Positions 23,340 through 36,409 of a stretch of 64,000 nt of DNA are shown in pieces. Below the pieces are notes generated by a model. It was not told the DNA's origin. It saw only the letters and a list, made by a program, of their open reading frames with translations, and made no database searches. Position 1 is the first letter of the stretch. Each line of letters begins with the position of its first letter. This DNA comes from Ziziphus jujuba. Lineage: Eukaryota > Streptophyta > Magnoliopsida > Rosales > Rhamnaceae. Location: contig NC_083389.1 of assembly GCF_031755915.1 (NCBI RefSeq), positions 1,178,001 through 1,242,000 on the forward strand. Direction: 5' to 3'. A program made the position numbers and the translations under genes.

Positions 23340-25660
23340 TATATATATATAAACACAATTTTATGCATATGAAAAAAGCTTTTAAACAATCCAATTCTGA
23401 CAAAATTAAAATACCATTCAAACCAAAAGAAAAAAAGAAAAAGAAAAAGAAAAGCCGACGCTTTTAAACAAAAGCATAGGCAAAAGTGATAATAGCCAGC
23501 ATTTTTAGTTAAAAGTTTCGTCTTTTCTTCCATAATTTTTTATTTATTTACGTTTTGCTTTTATTTTTTTAAGAGTAGGAGCTATCTATTAAACAATCTG
23601 AATTTGACAAAAATAAAAGGAAAACTTAAAATATAGTTGACCAAATTGTAAAAATATTACATGAGTTAATATTTAATTAATTTGAAATATTATTTTTTAC
23701 GCAAATACTTATTTTAATTTTGTTGTCTTTTAATTATTTTGCATGAAGCTATCATTTAAACAATCCAATTTTGACAAAATTAAAACACCATTCAAAAAAA
23801 AAAAAAAAAAAAAAGTGAAGCAAAGCTGCCGATTTTAGCTAAATGCGTCCGCCAAAGTGATAATAGCCAATGCTTTTAGTTAAAAGCATTGGCTTTGATT
23901 CTTTTTTTCTTTTTTTTTATAAAAAAAAATTTGGAGCTATCTATTAAACAATCCAAATTGAGAAAAACTTAAAAAATAGTTGACCAAATTGTAAAAATAT
24001 TACATGAGTTAATATTTTATTTATTTGAAATACTATTTTGTTATGCAAACATTTATTTTAATTTTGTTGTCTTTTAATTATTTTACATGAAGCTATCTTT
24101 TAAACAATCCAATTTTGACAAAATTAAAAGACCATTCAAACAAACATAAAAAACAAAGCTGACGCTTTTAGCAAAAAGCGTCCGCCGAAGTGATAATAGC
24201 CAACTCTTTTCGTTAAAAGTATTGGCTTTGATTTTTATTTTATTTTTTTTTTGTTTCAAATTTTGAGCTATCTATTAAACAATCCAAACTGAGAAAAATA
24301 AAAAACGAAGCAAAGCTGACGCTTTTAGCTAAAAGCGTCTACCAATATGATAATAGCCAATGCTTTTAGTTAAAAGGGTTGGTTTTGATTCCTTTTTACT
24401 TTTTTTTTTTTTAAGTTTTGTTTTTTTTTTTTAATTTGGAGCTATCTATTAAACAACCCAAATTGAGAAAAACAAAAGCAAAACTTAAAAAATAGTTGAC
24501 CAAATTGTAAAAATATTACATGAGTTAATATTTAATTTGTTTGAAATATTATTTTGTTATGCAAATATTTATTTTAATTTTGTTGTCTTGTAATTATTTT
24601 GCATGAAACTATCTTTTAAACAATTAAAAGACCATTCAAACAAAAAAAAGCAAAAGTAAAAAACGAAGCAAAACTGACGCTTTTAGCAAAAAGCGTCCAC
24701 CAAAATAATATTTGATTCTTTTTTTTATTTTTTTAAAAAAAAAATTTTGAGCTATCTATTAAACAGTCCGAATTGAGAAAAATAAAAGCAAAACTTAAAA
24801 AATAGTTAACCAAATTGTGAAAATATTACGTGAGTTAATATTTAATTTATTTGAAATATTATTTTGTTACACAAATATTTATTTTAATTTTGTTGTCTTT
24901 TAATTATTTTGCACGAAGCTATCTTTTAAACAATCTAATTTTGACAAAATTAAAATACCATTCAAAAAAATAAAAAATAAAAGATAAAAAACGAAGCAAA
25001 GCTGATGATTTTAGCTAAAAGTGTTCGCCACTATGATAATAGCCAATGTTTTTATTTAAAAGCGTTGGCTTTGATTCTTTTTTCTTTTTTTTTTTTAAGT
25101 TTTGCTTTTGTTCTTTTTTTTTTTTTTTTTAAAAAATTTGGAGCTATCTATTAAAGAATTTGAATTGAGAAAAATAAAAGTAAAACTTAAAAAATAATTG
25201 ACCAAATTGTAAAAATATTACATGAGTTAATATTTAATTTATTTGAAATATTATTTTGTTATGCAAATATTTATTTTAATTTTTTTCTCTTTTGATTATT
25301 TTGCATGAAACTAGCTTTTAACCAATCCAATTTTGACAAAATTAAAAAACCATTCAAACAAAAAAAAGAAGAAGAAGAAGAAGAAAAGCTTACGCATTTA
25401 ACTAAAAGCATTGGTCAAAGTGATAATAGCCAAAGCTTTTAGTTAAAAGCAGTGGCTTTGATTATTCTTTTGTTTTTTTTTAAAGTTTTGCTTTTATTTT
25501 TTTAAAATTCGGAGCTATCTATTAAACAATTCAAATTTGAGAAAACTAAAGCAATTCTTAAGAAAAAGAAAAAAAGAAGAAGAAAAGTTGACGCTTTTAA
25601 TTAAAAGCGTCAGCAAAAGTAATAATAGCTGATGCTTTTGCATAAAAACATCACCTATTT
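23340..25660. repeat. Tandem array with GACGCTTTT/AAAAGCGTC hairpins
   Basis: Seven copies of a unit marked by GAGCTATCTATTAAACAAT, at about 23580, 23936, 24268, 24441, 24751, 25143 and 25513. Spacings are about 355, 332, 173, 310, 392 and 370 bp. Each unit contains GACGCTTTT, a few bases, AAAAGCGTC, then AGTGATAATAGCCAATGC, then a complementary GCTTTTAGTTAAAAGC hairpin. T- and A-runs vary between units. No coding potential. Confidence 0.8.
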
Positions 25661-26743
25661 CTTTTTCAAGTTTGATTAATATGTATATAATTATGTAAAT
25701 ATATATACATAGATAAATTGGAAAATAAGTGGTTAATGAATTAACATGGTACATAATATACAAAAATAGGGCTTGAGATATCTGTGTATACCTGGCTTGT
25801 AAAAACGTAAGTAGAGCAGTGTGTCGCTTAACCAAGACTCCTGCTGTCACTTTATTATCTGTTTTGTAGAACAAAGAATTTTATGTTAATTCAATGGTTG
25901 TGTTTAAAAGGTTAAACATAGTGTGGGAAGATCTTGGTGGTATAGTTTAACATACTAATTAGCAATATGAAGTAAAATTAAAAATATTAACTAATGTTTA
26001 CTTTTTTTTTTTTTTGCAATTTTTATTTTTTTTTTGTTTGCAATTTTAACTTAATTAATTTTTGCAATATTAACTAACTTGTTTTTTAAATTAAGGAGTT
26101 TCAATTTTTTTTTTTTAAATATCAAAGCATTAGGCGATGCTTTTCTCATCAAAAGAATTTTATCTTACTTTGATAAATTAAATTGAATGAGTAAATTAAT
26201 TATTTTTCTATGTGTTTCTAATTAATATATTCAATATCTAGATTCATTTATATAAAATATAAAATGCAAGATAATGTTAAAATTACATACACAAATCGAT
26301 GTTTTTGCTTACATCACTGTTGCCTAAGCTTTTTATTCATAAATAAAAAAAATTATTATATGCTTCTTTAATATAGTTATTCTTCTTCACACTTCTAAAA
26401 TTAAATAAAATAAGTATAAATTACAAAATAAAATTATAATAGTCGACACTTTTGTTACAAAAATATCGCCCAATATTTACCAATTTTTTCGACGCTTTGT
26501 TCGTAAAAGCGTCGGCTAATGTTTTTAATCATCTATCTAGTGACATCGAAAAAAAGCGTCGCTTAGTTTTGTTATATTAAGTGACACTTTATCTTCAGCC
26601 TTTTCTGAAAGCATCATATATATTTGTATTTTAGTCGATGCTTTAACTTCAGTATCGTAGCTTTCTTTTCATAAACACTTTTTTTTTTTTTCCTGTTTAA
26701 CTTCGAGTAATTAGTATTGATAGATCACTATTTTCGTATAGTG

Positions 26744-27331
26744 AGCATTTGTTACTTCATCTCAGCATTGATGAATTACTTGCTCATTCATCGGGGTGCT
26801 TTGTCTATGATGGCATGAATGATAAGCAAAGATAGATTCAATGGATTGTGGCGTGGGACAATACAACCAATGTCCCAAAAGAATCGAGTAACTATATAAT
26901 TAAGCTAGCTTAAATAGTATATATTATATTTAAGTTAATATTTTACTGGTTTACTTCTATGTCTGTCTCTATATATATAATCATGCATGCATGCATTTAG
27001 CATTTAGATTTTAGAAACATGATCATATGAATATATACTATTAGTTTATTAGTTTGATCAAATTCATTATTAGTCATTTTAACCCAAAAAAAAACAAAAA
27101 AAATTCATTGTGAGACATATATAATTGTATTTATATGTTCTTATGATATTGAAATGTAGGTATACACTGAAGTTCGTGCACCCGCTAGCGTTTAATGGAG
27201 GTATACAAAAGCTGCCTCCTAATCAAAACTCTAGCAGCTATTATGGATGTTTCACCCATGTATCAATTACTGATGGTGATTTCCTTGAAATTCGGACAGT
27301 ACTCTTGTCGAAGTTCAAAAGCAACAACTAG
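26744..27331 (+). pseudogene. Family J copy J2, cut by the CACTA element
   Basis: The remaining part of exon 1 (26744 to about 26890) encodes LLHLSIDELLAHSSG, YDGMNDK, a TAG stop, then IQWIVAWDNTT. An intron with GT..AG borders follows (about 26891-27159). Exon 2 (27160-27331) reads VYTEVRAPASV, then a stop and frameshift, then SSSYYGCFTHVSITDGD and KFKSNN plus TAG. The first half of exon 1 is missing at the transposon end. Confidence 0.65.
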
Positions 27332-29640
27332 CTTGCCAGCTGGCACTAGTCATATATACATATATATATATAAGTAATAAGCATGCATGTATGTATTGTG
27401 TGTGTAATAATGCCATGATATGCATATTATTATGTCCTTTTGTGTTATCGTATGTTGAGGCTACCTAGCTGATGCAGTCATAGTTATACAAGTTTGCATG
27501 TACGTATGGTACCATTATAGTTTATGATTTGGCAATTTTATGTTATTTTATAATATGCTATGGTCTTTCAAATGAAATATTATTAAATTATGTTATCCTT
27601 TTGTTTGCAAATATTTAGAGAATCAATTTTTTCATATGTATTTAACCAACAGCGGAGCCTTGCAGGCAAAGATTTTTTTCCAAAAAAAAAATAGAATAAA
27701 AAATTATAATATAAAACATTTTATCATAAGGAAAAATAAAAATAAAAAGCATATCTTTTAAATTTAACAAAACCATAAAAAAAATACATGTAATGAATAT
27801 AATAACTTATTTAAAATAATTTTTCAATTTTTCTTTTAAATTTTATAAATAACTTATCATTTTATTTTTTAATAAATCATTTTTTTTGTTAAATAAAAAA
27901 AATATATAATTCGGAGCTACTTATATATAATTGATATTTTAATTAAAAAAAGATACTATTTAAGCATATTTTTATTCAAAGTATGTATTGCTTTTTGTTT
28001 AAAAATAATATAAAACGTTATATGAGATTTTTTCAATTGATAAACTACTTACACCAATAATTTAAAAGCTATAAATTTAAAATAGTGAATTAAGAAGAAA
28101 AATTATTTTAAATGAAAAAAAGAAACACAATGTTGCAAGAGGATTCTAACATATTTTCTTGGACACCTCACGCGTATGCACTCCACTGCACCTCTGGCAT
28201 TCGATGATTTAATGCCATGTGTATCAAATTTTTCTTTCACACTGCTGAGGTCATGCACCATGACTGAGATACCAATTGGAAATTAAGTTGCTCACGATAA
28301 GCATAAAAGAAGTAATAGAGTCAGCAATGCTCTAGAGCAAACAAAATATTTTCGATTTAATTAATCTTGGTATCAAATTTTATTAGCTAATCTATCTCGA
28401 AAACTTATAAAGTAATTAAATTAATTAATCATGCAATCGGCAATTGAAAAAGTACTCTATCTAATTTTAGAAATGAAAAAAAAAACAATTATCAAAAAAT
28501 AAAAAATATCTTGTGTACGTTTTTTCTTTCTAACAAAGATGTATAGATCATTATTTTTTATTGTTGTTGATGGTATATATTTTTTATTTATAATAATATA
28601 ATATATTAAATAAAATTAATTCGATAGTAAACCATTTATATTTATAATTTAAAATTATGAATTTGAAAGATGAGAATGAAAGGTAAATTATTATAAATAA
28701 TTAAAAGAAATATAGTGTGAGATGGAAAAAAAATTCTAACATATTTTCTTGGTCACCACACCTCACATGCATGCATTTCACTGCTCCTCTGGCACAAATT
28801 TTAGCATAACTTTTCAATTTAATTAATCTTAGTACCATATTGTATTAGCTAATTTGTCGATGCAACTATCTGGAACACTTATACAAAGTAATTAAATTAT
28901 TTTACCATACAACCGTCACCTCACAAAGTATTGTTTCTAATTTTAGATATGAAAACAAAAAAAAAAAAATTATCAAAAAAAGAAATATATCTTCTGTACG
29001 TTTTTAATTGTTGGTTCTTTGTTAAGAAATACATGTTGATCATTTTTTGTTTTAAACAACAAAGATGTATAATTTATAGTTACTGAACTTATGTATGTAT
29101 ATAATTGATATTTTAATTAAAAAATATTATTCTAGTATATTTTTATTCGCAATATATATAATCTTTGTTTAAAAATAATATAAGATGTCATGACATGCAT
29201 ATTATCATGGTCCTTTGTGTCAAGTTTATCATATGTTAAGGCTACTTAGCTAATGCAGTGATAAGTAATTGTATGTATGTATGGTTGTTGCCATTACGGT
29301 TTATGAAATAACAACTTTATGTTAGGTTTATGATATATTATGTTCTTTGAAATGAAATATTATTAAATTGTATTATCCTTTGGTCTGCAAATATTTAGAG
29401 AGCCATTTCTTAGCCTTGTAGACCAAGATTTTTTCTCAAAACAAATTTACAATAAAAAATTATAAAATAATACACTTTATCATAACGAAAAATAAAAATA
29501 AAACCATATGATAACCTATTTAAAATAATGAATTTTTTTTTATTGTAAATTTAAACTATTATTTATGGTAGGTGTGGAAATTTTCCTGAAATGAATTAAT
29601 TATCCAACCTAACCACTGGGATGGATCCAAAGTTTTTTAT
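27332..29640. other. AT-rich 3' flank of J2 with family repeats
   Basis: No gene seen. It carries J 3'-flank sequence (the ATTATCATGGCCTTTTGTGT and TGTTGAGGCTACCTAGCT types) twice. It also carries blocks such as CATATTTTCTTGGACACC and CACTGC(A/T)CCTCTGGCA at 28150-28200 and 28740-28795, which recur in reverse orientation in 31950-35600. Confidence 0.6.
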
Positions 29641-29658
29641 TTGTAAGCATGTACATTA

Positions 29659-29671
<13 letters not shown>

Positions 29672-29698
<27 letters not shown>
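29672..29698. repeat. (TG)n microsatellite
   Basis: About 13 TG dinucleotides in the upstream flank of J3. The same flank in reverse orientation has (AC)n near 31095-31110 and 37352-37366, supporting shared descent. Confidence 0.9.
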
Positions 29699-29702
<4 letters not shown>

Positions 29703-29921
29703 TATTGATATAGTAATTAACACCCAATTCTATGTGTTTCCACTTATTTACAACTATTTGTCACGTGCCTAATCAATGCTCGTTGCGCGACACTAGCACA
29801 AATTTTCTATATATATATATACATATATGTAGATATGTAGTTTTGATAGTCAATGAACAATTAACCTATTTTCTTTGGTACTTGTTTAAAAATATAGTAA
29901 CTGATCTAGCATATCCAAGGC

Positions 29922-30639
29922 ATGGCCACTGGCGGTTTGTTCACATTTGGCCAAATTTTCAATGGCATTGGAGAGATTATAAAGTATAAGGGGAAGCACA
30001 AAGATTAGTCTGGTGGTACCGTAAATGTTCCATACTCACCAAAAGTTGGCACTGGAGAGCGGCATTCATTTCTTCATCTCAGAACTTGTGAATCACTTGC
30101 TTGTTCATCAAGGGGCGTCATCTATTGTGGCATGAATGATAAAGGAGGAGAGATTCAATGGATTGTGGCATTGGACAATAAAGCCGATGTCACAGAAAAT
30201 CTAGTAACTATATAATTGAGCTAGCAAGCTAGTATATATTATATTTAAATTAAAATTGTACTGGTTTACGTCACTACTTGTCCATACATGTATAATCATG
30301 CATGCATGCATTTAGCATTTAGATTTTAGGCACATGATCATATAAATATGTGCTATTAGTTTATTAGTTTTATCAAATTCATTATTAGTCATTTTAACCC
30401 AAAAAAAAATCATTGTGAGACATATATAATTCTATTTATACATTCTTATATATTGAATGTAGGTATACACTAAAGTCCGTGTACCAACTAAGGTTGACTG
30501 GGATGTGATAAAACAAAAGCTGCCTCTTAATCAAAGCTCTAGTAGTTATGATGGATGCTTTACCCATGTTTCAATTACTGATGGCGATTCCCCTGAAATT
30601 CGAGCAATACTCACACTGAAGTTCAAAAGCAACAACTAG
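29922..30639 (+). pseudogene. Family J copy J3, most complete; like 23-kDa jasmonate-induced proteins (tentative)
   Basis: Exon 1 (29922-30203) starts MATGGLFTFGQIFNGIGE, has one TAG where J4 has TGG (KHKDW), then VNVPYSPKVGTGE, FLHL, GVIYCGMNDKGGEIQW and IVALDN. Intron 30204-30462 has GT/AG borders. Exon 2 (30463-30639, in phase) reads VYTKVRVPTKVDWDVIKQKL, SSSSYDGCFTHVSITDGD, then PEIRAIL to KFKSNN and TAG. Total about 152 codons. The blocks FLH, G(V/A)(I/V)Y.G, W.(A/L).(D/S)N, VYT(E/K).R and DW..I...L with SSSSY.G resemble the plant 23-kDa jasmonate-induced protein family, which is of unclear biochemical function. Except for the single stop it would be expressible; no signal peptide or membrane segment is visible. 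Confidence 0.6.
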
Positions 30640-30984
30640 GTTGCTAGCTAGCACTAGTCATAAGTAATAAGCATGCATCATGTACTATGTGTGGAGTAAT
30701 ATCATGATACGCACATTATCATGGCCTTTTGTGTTATCGTATGTTGAGGCTGCCTAGCTAATGCAGTCATAATTAATATGTATGCATGTATGTATGGTGC
30801 CATTACAGTTTATGATATGGCAATTTTATGTTACTTTTATGATTTGCTATGGTCTTTCAAATGAAATATTATTAAATTGTGTTATCCTTTGGTTTGTAAA
30901 TATTTTGAGAACCTTTTTTTTTCGTATGCATGTAACCAGCAGCAGAACCTTGCAGGCAAAGACTTTTTTTTCCCAAAAAAAATT

Positions 30985-31140
30985 TATAATATTTGTGTTA
31001 GTGTTGCGCATCGAGCATTAGTTAGGCACGTGACAAATAGCTATACATAAGTGGAAACACAAGTAAATGGGCATTAATTACTCTATCAATATCTCACACA
31101 CACACACACATATATATAAATGTACATGCTTACAAAAAAA
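30985..31140 (-). repeat. Inverted copy of the J3 upstream flank
   Basis: TTGCGCATCGAGCATTAG, GTGACAAATAGCTATACATA and the (AC)n run are the reverse complement of 29645-29800. The block marks the switch from + oriented J copies to the - oriented flanks that continue to 38400. No exons lie next to it, so the gene part of this copy has been lost. Confidence 0.7.
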
Positions 31141-31950
31141 TAAAAAAAACTCTGGATCCGTCCCAGTGGCTAGGTTGGGTAATTGATTCATTTAAACAAA
31201 ATTTCCACACCTACCATAAATCATAGTTTAAATTTACAGTTAAAAAAATTAACTCTTTTAAATAGCTTATTATATTTATTACATGGATTTTTTATATGGT
31301 TTTGTTAAATTTAAAATATATGATTTTTATTTTTATTTTTCGTTACAATATAATGTATTGTTTTACAATGTTTTATTGTAAATTTTTTTTGACAAAAAAT
31401 CTTGGTCTGCAAGGCTCCACCCCTGGTTACATACATAAGAAGTAATGGCTCCTTAAGTATTTGCAGACCAGAGGATAAGACAATTTAATAATATTTAATT
31501 TTAAAGACTATAGTATATCATAAACGTAACATAAAGTTGTTATTTCATAAACAGTAATGGCAACAACCATATATGCATACATATTAATTATCACTGGATG
31601 AGCAAAAGCAGCCTCATCATGCGATAAAGTTGATGCAAAAGACAATGATAATATGCATATCATGGCATCTTATATTACTTTTAAACAAAGATTATATATA
31701 ATGTGAACTAAAATGTACTATAATAATATGATTTTACTAAAATATCAACTATATACATACATAAGTTCAGCAACTATAAATTATACATCTTTGTTACTTA
31801 AAAAAAAAAAAAAAAAAAAAAAAAACAACATGTATTTCTTAACTAAGAACAAATAATAAAAAAATGTACAGATGACATGTTTCTTTTTTTGATAATTTTT
31901 TTTTGTTTTCATATCTAAAATTAGATACAATACTTTGTAAGGTGATGGTT
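31141..31950. other. Gene-less reverse J flank
   Basis: Upstream flank (CTCTGGATCCGTCCCAGTGG) passes directly into 3'-flank sequence (31540-31700) without exons. The same arrangement recurs at 37390-37950. A+T-rich, no gene. Confidence 0.6.
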
Positions 31951-34900
31951 GTATGGTAAACTAATTTAATTATTTTCTATAAGTGTTCGAGATGGTTGCA
32001 TCAACAAATTAGCTAATACAATATGGTACTAAGATTAATTAAATTGAAAAATTATGTTAAAATTCGGATTGCATGCATGTGAGGTGTCGTGAGTAGCATC
32101 CAAGAAAATAGGTTAAAATTATGGAGTGCCAGAGGAGCAGTGGAGTGCATGTGTGTGAGGTGCGGTGAGCAGTATTCAAGAAAATATGTTAGAATTTTTT
32201 TTCATCTCATTGTATTTCTTTTAATCATTTATAAAAATAAATGATCTACGATCAAATCAATTTTATTAAATATTTTATACTATTTTAAATAAAAATTATA
32301 TACTATGAATAAAAATATATAAAATAATATATTTTCTAATGAAATATCAATTATACACATACATGCCGAGGTTGAGGAACTAAAATTTATCCATCTCTAT
32401 CATTCAACAAAAATAAAAAATAGTGGTCTATACGTCTTTGTTACAAAGAAAAAACGTACACAAGATATTTTTTATTTTTTGATAATTTTGTTTTTGTTTT
32501 TATTTCTAAAATTAGATACAATACTTTGTAAGGTGATGGTTGTACAGTAAAATAATTTAATTACTTTGTATAAGTGTTCGAGATGGTTGCATCAACAAAT
32601 TAGCTAATATAATATGGTACTAAGATTAATTAAATTTAAAAGTTATGTTAAAATTTGGATTGCATGCACATGAAGTGTAGTGAGTAGTACCCAAGAAAAT
32701 ATGTAATTATGAAGTGCCAGTGATATAGTGGAGTGTATGCATGTGAGGCATCTTCACCAGTGCCCAAGAAAATATGTTAAAAAAAAAAAAAAAAAAAAAC
32801 ATGTTTTGAAGTATGGAGTGCATGCATGTGAGGTGTGGTGACCAAGAAAATATGTTAGAATTTTATTCCTTCTCACACTGTTCATTTTCCTTATTTATAA
32901 TAATGTTTTCCATTTCTCATATTTAAAATTTATAATTTTTAAATTATAAATATAAATAATTTATTGAATGAATTAATTTTATTTAGCATGTTATATTATT
33001 CTAAAAATAAAAAATACTTATATTATGAATAAAAATAATTTAAAATAATATTTTTTAATAAAATATCTGTTACCTACATACATATCGCCGCTCACGGACT
33101 AAAAATTATGCATATTTATTATTAAAAAAAATGATATATTCATCTTTCTTAAGCAAAAAAAAAAAAAAAAGTACAGAAGCTATATTTTTTTTTTTTGATT
33201 TTTTTTTTTACGAATCTAAAAATAGATACAATACTTTATTTGCTTACTAAAATAACTTAACTACTTTGAATAAGTCTTCGAACTGGTTGTATCAACAAAT
33301 TAGCAAATAAAATATGATATTTAGATTAATTAAATTGAAAAATTATATTAAAATTATGTAATATTAGTGTCATAGGTGTAGTGGACTGCATACATGTGAG
33401 GTGTTGTGAGTAGTATCCAAGAAAATATGTTAAAATTATGGAGTGCCAAAGGAGCAGTGGAGTGCATGTGTGTGAGGTGCGGTGAGCAGTATCCAAGAAA
33501 ATATGTTAGAATTTTTTTTCATCTCATTGTATTTCTTTTAATCATTTATAATAATTTCTCTTTCTTTCTCATCTTTCAAATTTATAATTTTTAAATTATA
33601 AATATAAATGATCTACAATCAAATCAATTTTATTAAATATTTTATACTATTTTAAATAAAAACTATATACTATGAATAAAAATATATTAAAATAATATAT
33701 TTTCTAATGAAATATCAATTATACACATACATGCCGAGGTTGAGGAACTAAAATTTATCCATCTCTATCATTCAACAAAAATAAAAAATAGTGATCTATA
33801 CGTCTTTGTTACAAAGAAAAAACGTACACAAGATATTTTTTATTTTTTGATAATTTGTTTTTGTTTTTATATCTAAAATTAGATACAATACTTTGTGAGG
33901 TGATGGTTGTACAGTGAAATAATTTAATTACTTTGTATAAGTGTTCGAGATGGTTGCATCGACAAATTAGCTAATACAATATGGTACTAAGATTAATTAA
34001 ATTGAAAAGTTATGTTAAAATTTGGATTGCATGGACGTGAAGTGTAGTGAATAGTGCCCAAGAAAGTATGTGAAAATTATGAAGTGCCAGTGGAGCAATG
34101 GAGTGCATGCACGTGAGGCATCTTGACTAGTGTCCAAAAAAATATGTAAAAAAAGAAGAAGAAAATATATTTTGAATTATGGAGTGCCCGAGGAGCATTG
34201 AAGTGCATGCATGTGAGGTATGGTGACCAAGAAAATATGTTAGAACTTTCCTTCCTGCACACACTCTGTTCATTTTCATTATTTATAATAATTTTTTCCA
34301 TGTCTCATATTTAAAATTTATAATTTTAAATTTATAAATATAAATAATTTATCGATTGAATTAATCTTATTTAACATGTTATATTATTGTAAATAAAAAA
34401 TACTTATATTATGAGTAAAAATCATTTAAATTAATATTTTTTAATGAAATATCAGTTACCTACATATATATCGCCGCTCACGGACTAAAAATTATGCATA
34501 TTTATTATTCAAAAAAAAAATAATGATATATTCATCTTTGTTAACCGAAAAAAAAAAATGTACTGAAGCTATATTTTATTTTTCGATAAATTTTTTTTTG
34601 TTTCCAAATCTAAAAATAGGTACAATACTTTATTAGCTTACTAAAATAACTTAACGACTTTGAATAAGTCTTCGAACTGGTTGTATCAACAAATTAGCAA
34701 ATAAAATATGATATTTAGATTAATTAAATTGAAAAATTATATTAAAATTATGTTGATATTAGTACCATAGGTGCACTGGAGTGCATGCATGTGAGGTGTC
34801 GTGAGTAGTATCCAAAAAAATATGTTAAAATTATGGAGTGTCAGTGGAGCAGTGGAGTGCATGTGTGTGAGGTGCGGTGAGCAGTATCCAAGAAAATATG

Positions 34901-35310
34901 TTAGAATTTTTTTTTCTGTGTCATTGTATTTCTTTTAATCGTTTATAATAATTTCTCTTTCTTTCTCATCTTTCAAATTTATAATTTTAAAATTATAAAC
35001 ATGAATGATCTATGATCAAATCAATTTTATTCTATTTCAAATAAAAAATATATACTATGAATAAAAATATATTAAAATGATATATTTTCTAATGAAATAT
35101 CAATTATATACATGCATGCCGAGGTTCAGGAACTAAAAATTATCCATCTCTGTCATTCAGTAAAAATAAAAAATAATGATCTATACATCTTTGTTACGAA
35201 GAAGAAATGTACACGAGACATTTTTTATTTTTTGATAATTTTTTTTTTTGTTTTCATATCTAAAATTAGATGGAGTACTATTTCAATTGTCGATTGCATG
35301 AATAAATAAT
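31950..35310. repeat. Tandem repeat, unit about 1.37-1.38 kb, about 2.5 copies
   Basis: Marker GCCGAGGTT(G/C)AGGAACTAAAA lies at about 32363, 33733 and 35116, spacing about 1370 and 1384 bp. A second marker, GAGTGCATGTGTGTGAGGTG, recurs at about 32141, 33460 and 34855. Each unit contains several shorter copies of CCAAGAAAATATGTTA with a neighbouring GGAGTGCATGCATGTGAGG. Non-coding and AT-rich, with many small differences between copies. Confidence 0.75.
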
Positions 35311-36409
35311 TTAATTAGTTTGTATAAGTTTTCGAGATACTTGTGTCCATAGACTAGTTAATAAAATATGATACTATGATTAATTAAATGGAGAAAAGTT
35401 TGTTTGCTCTAGGGCACTACTGCCGATTCTTTGGCACTTCTTTTATGCTTATCGTGGGCAACTTAATTTCCAATTGGTATGTGACATCATGGTGCATGAC
35501 ATCAGCAGTATAGAAGAAAAGTTTGATATATGTGGCATTAAATTATGAAGCGTCAGAGGAGCAGTGGAGTGCATGTGTGTGAGGTGTCCAAGAAAATATG
35601 TTAGAATTTTCTTCCGTCTTACAGTACTGTATTTCTTTTAATTATTTGAAATAATTTTTCTTCTTATTTCACTATTTTAAATTTATGGTTTTTAAATTAT
35701 TGGTATAAGTAGTTTATTAACTTAATAAATCTTCTGTATTGTTTTTAAACCAAAATATATATATATACATATTTTGAATAAAAATATACTTAAATAATAT
35801 CTTTCTTATAAAAATATCAATTATATACATATGTAGTTCGATTCAGCAACTATGAATTATATATTTTTGTTGTTTAACAAAAAAAAAAAAAAGATCAATA
35901 AAAAAATAAAATGATTAGTTATTTATAAAATTTAAAAGAAAAATTGGAAAGTTATTTTAAATAAGTTATTACATTTATTACTTGTATTTTTTGTATGGCT
36001 TTGTTAAATTTAAAGTATATGGTTTTTATTTTTATTTTTCCTTATGATCAAATGTTGTATATTATAATTTTTTTTCCGAAAAAAAAGGTCTTTGCCTGCA
36101 AGGCTCCGCTGTTGGTTACATGCATACGAAAAAAATGGTTCTCTAAATATTGGAAACTAAAGGATAACACAATTTGGTAATATTTCATTTGAAAGACCAT
36201 AGCATATGATAAAAGTAACATAAAATTGCCATGTCACTAACTGTAATGGCACCATACATGTATGCATACATATTAATTTTGACTGCATCAGCTAGGCAGC
36301 CTCCACATACGATAAAACAAAAGGCCATGATAATGTGGATATCATGACATTATTCCACACACGGTACATGATGCATGCTTATTACTTATGACCAGTGCCA
36401 GCTGGCAAT
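35311..36409. other. 3' flank of J4 (reverse orientation)
   Basis: No gene. The block 35400-35590 (CTCTAGGGCACTACTGCC to AGCAGTGGAGTGC) is the reverse complement of 28190-28350 and recurs in the same orientation at 54150-54320. Confidence 0.6.

Larger units (their letters stand above)
21623..26743. mobile_element. CACTA-type (EnSpm) transposon, terminal portion
   Basis: The right end reads CACTATTTTCGTATAGTG at 26726-26743, so on the minus strand the element starts CACTATACGAAAATAG. Within 600 bp inside it are many GCGACGCTTTT and AAAAGCGTC motifs in both orientations (26130-26660), typical CACTA subterminal repeats. Then comes the tandem hairpin array, then the DUF1985 gene transcribed away from this end. 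The other terminus is not in the window; the element is probably cut at 18992. It inserted into exon 1 of J2. Confidence 0.6.

Noticed and set aside
23340..25660. CRISPR-like array
   Set aside because: Units are hundreds of bases long, with hairpins in the repeat and no short unique spacers; the context is a plant transposon.
29800..29989. 85-codon frame across the J3 start
   Set aside because: It is in a different frame from the J exon and includes upstream AT repeats; the J3 frame starts at 29922.
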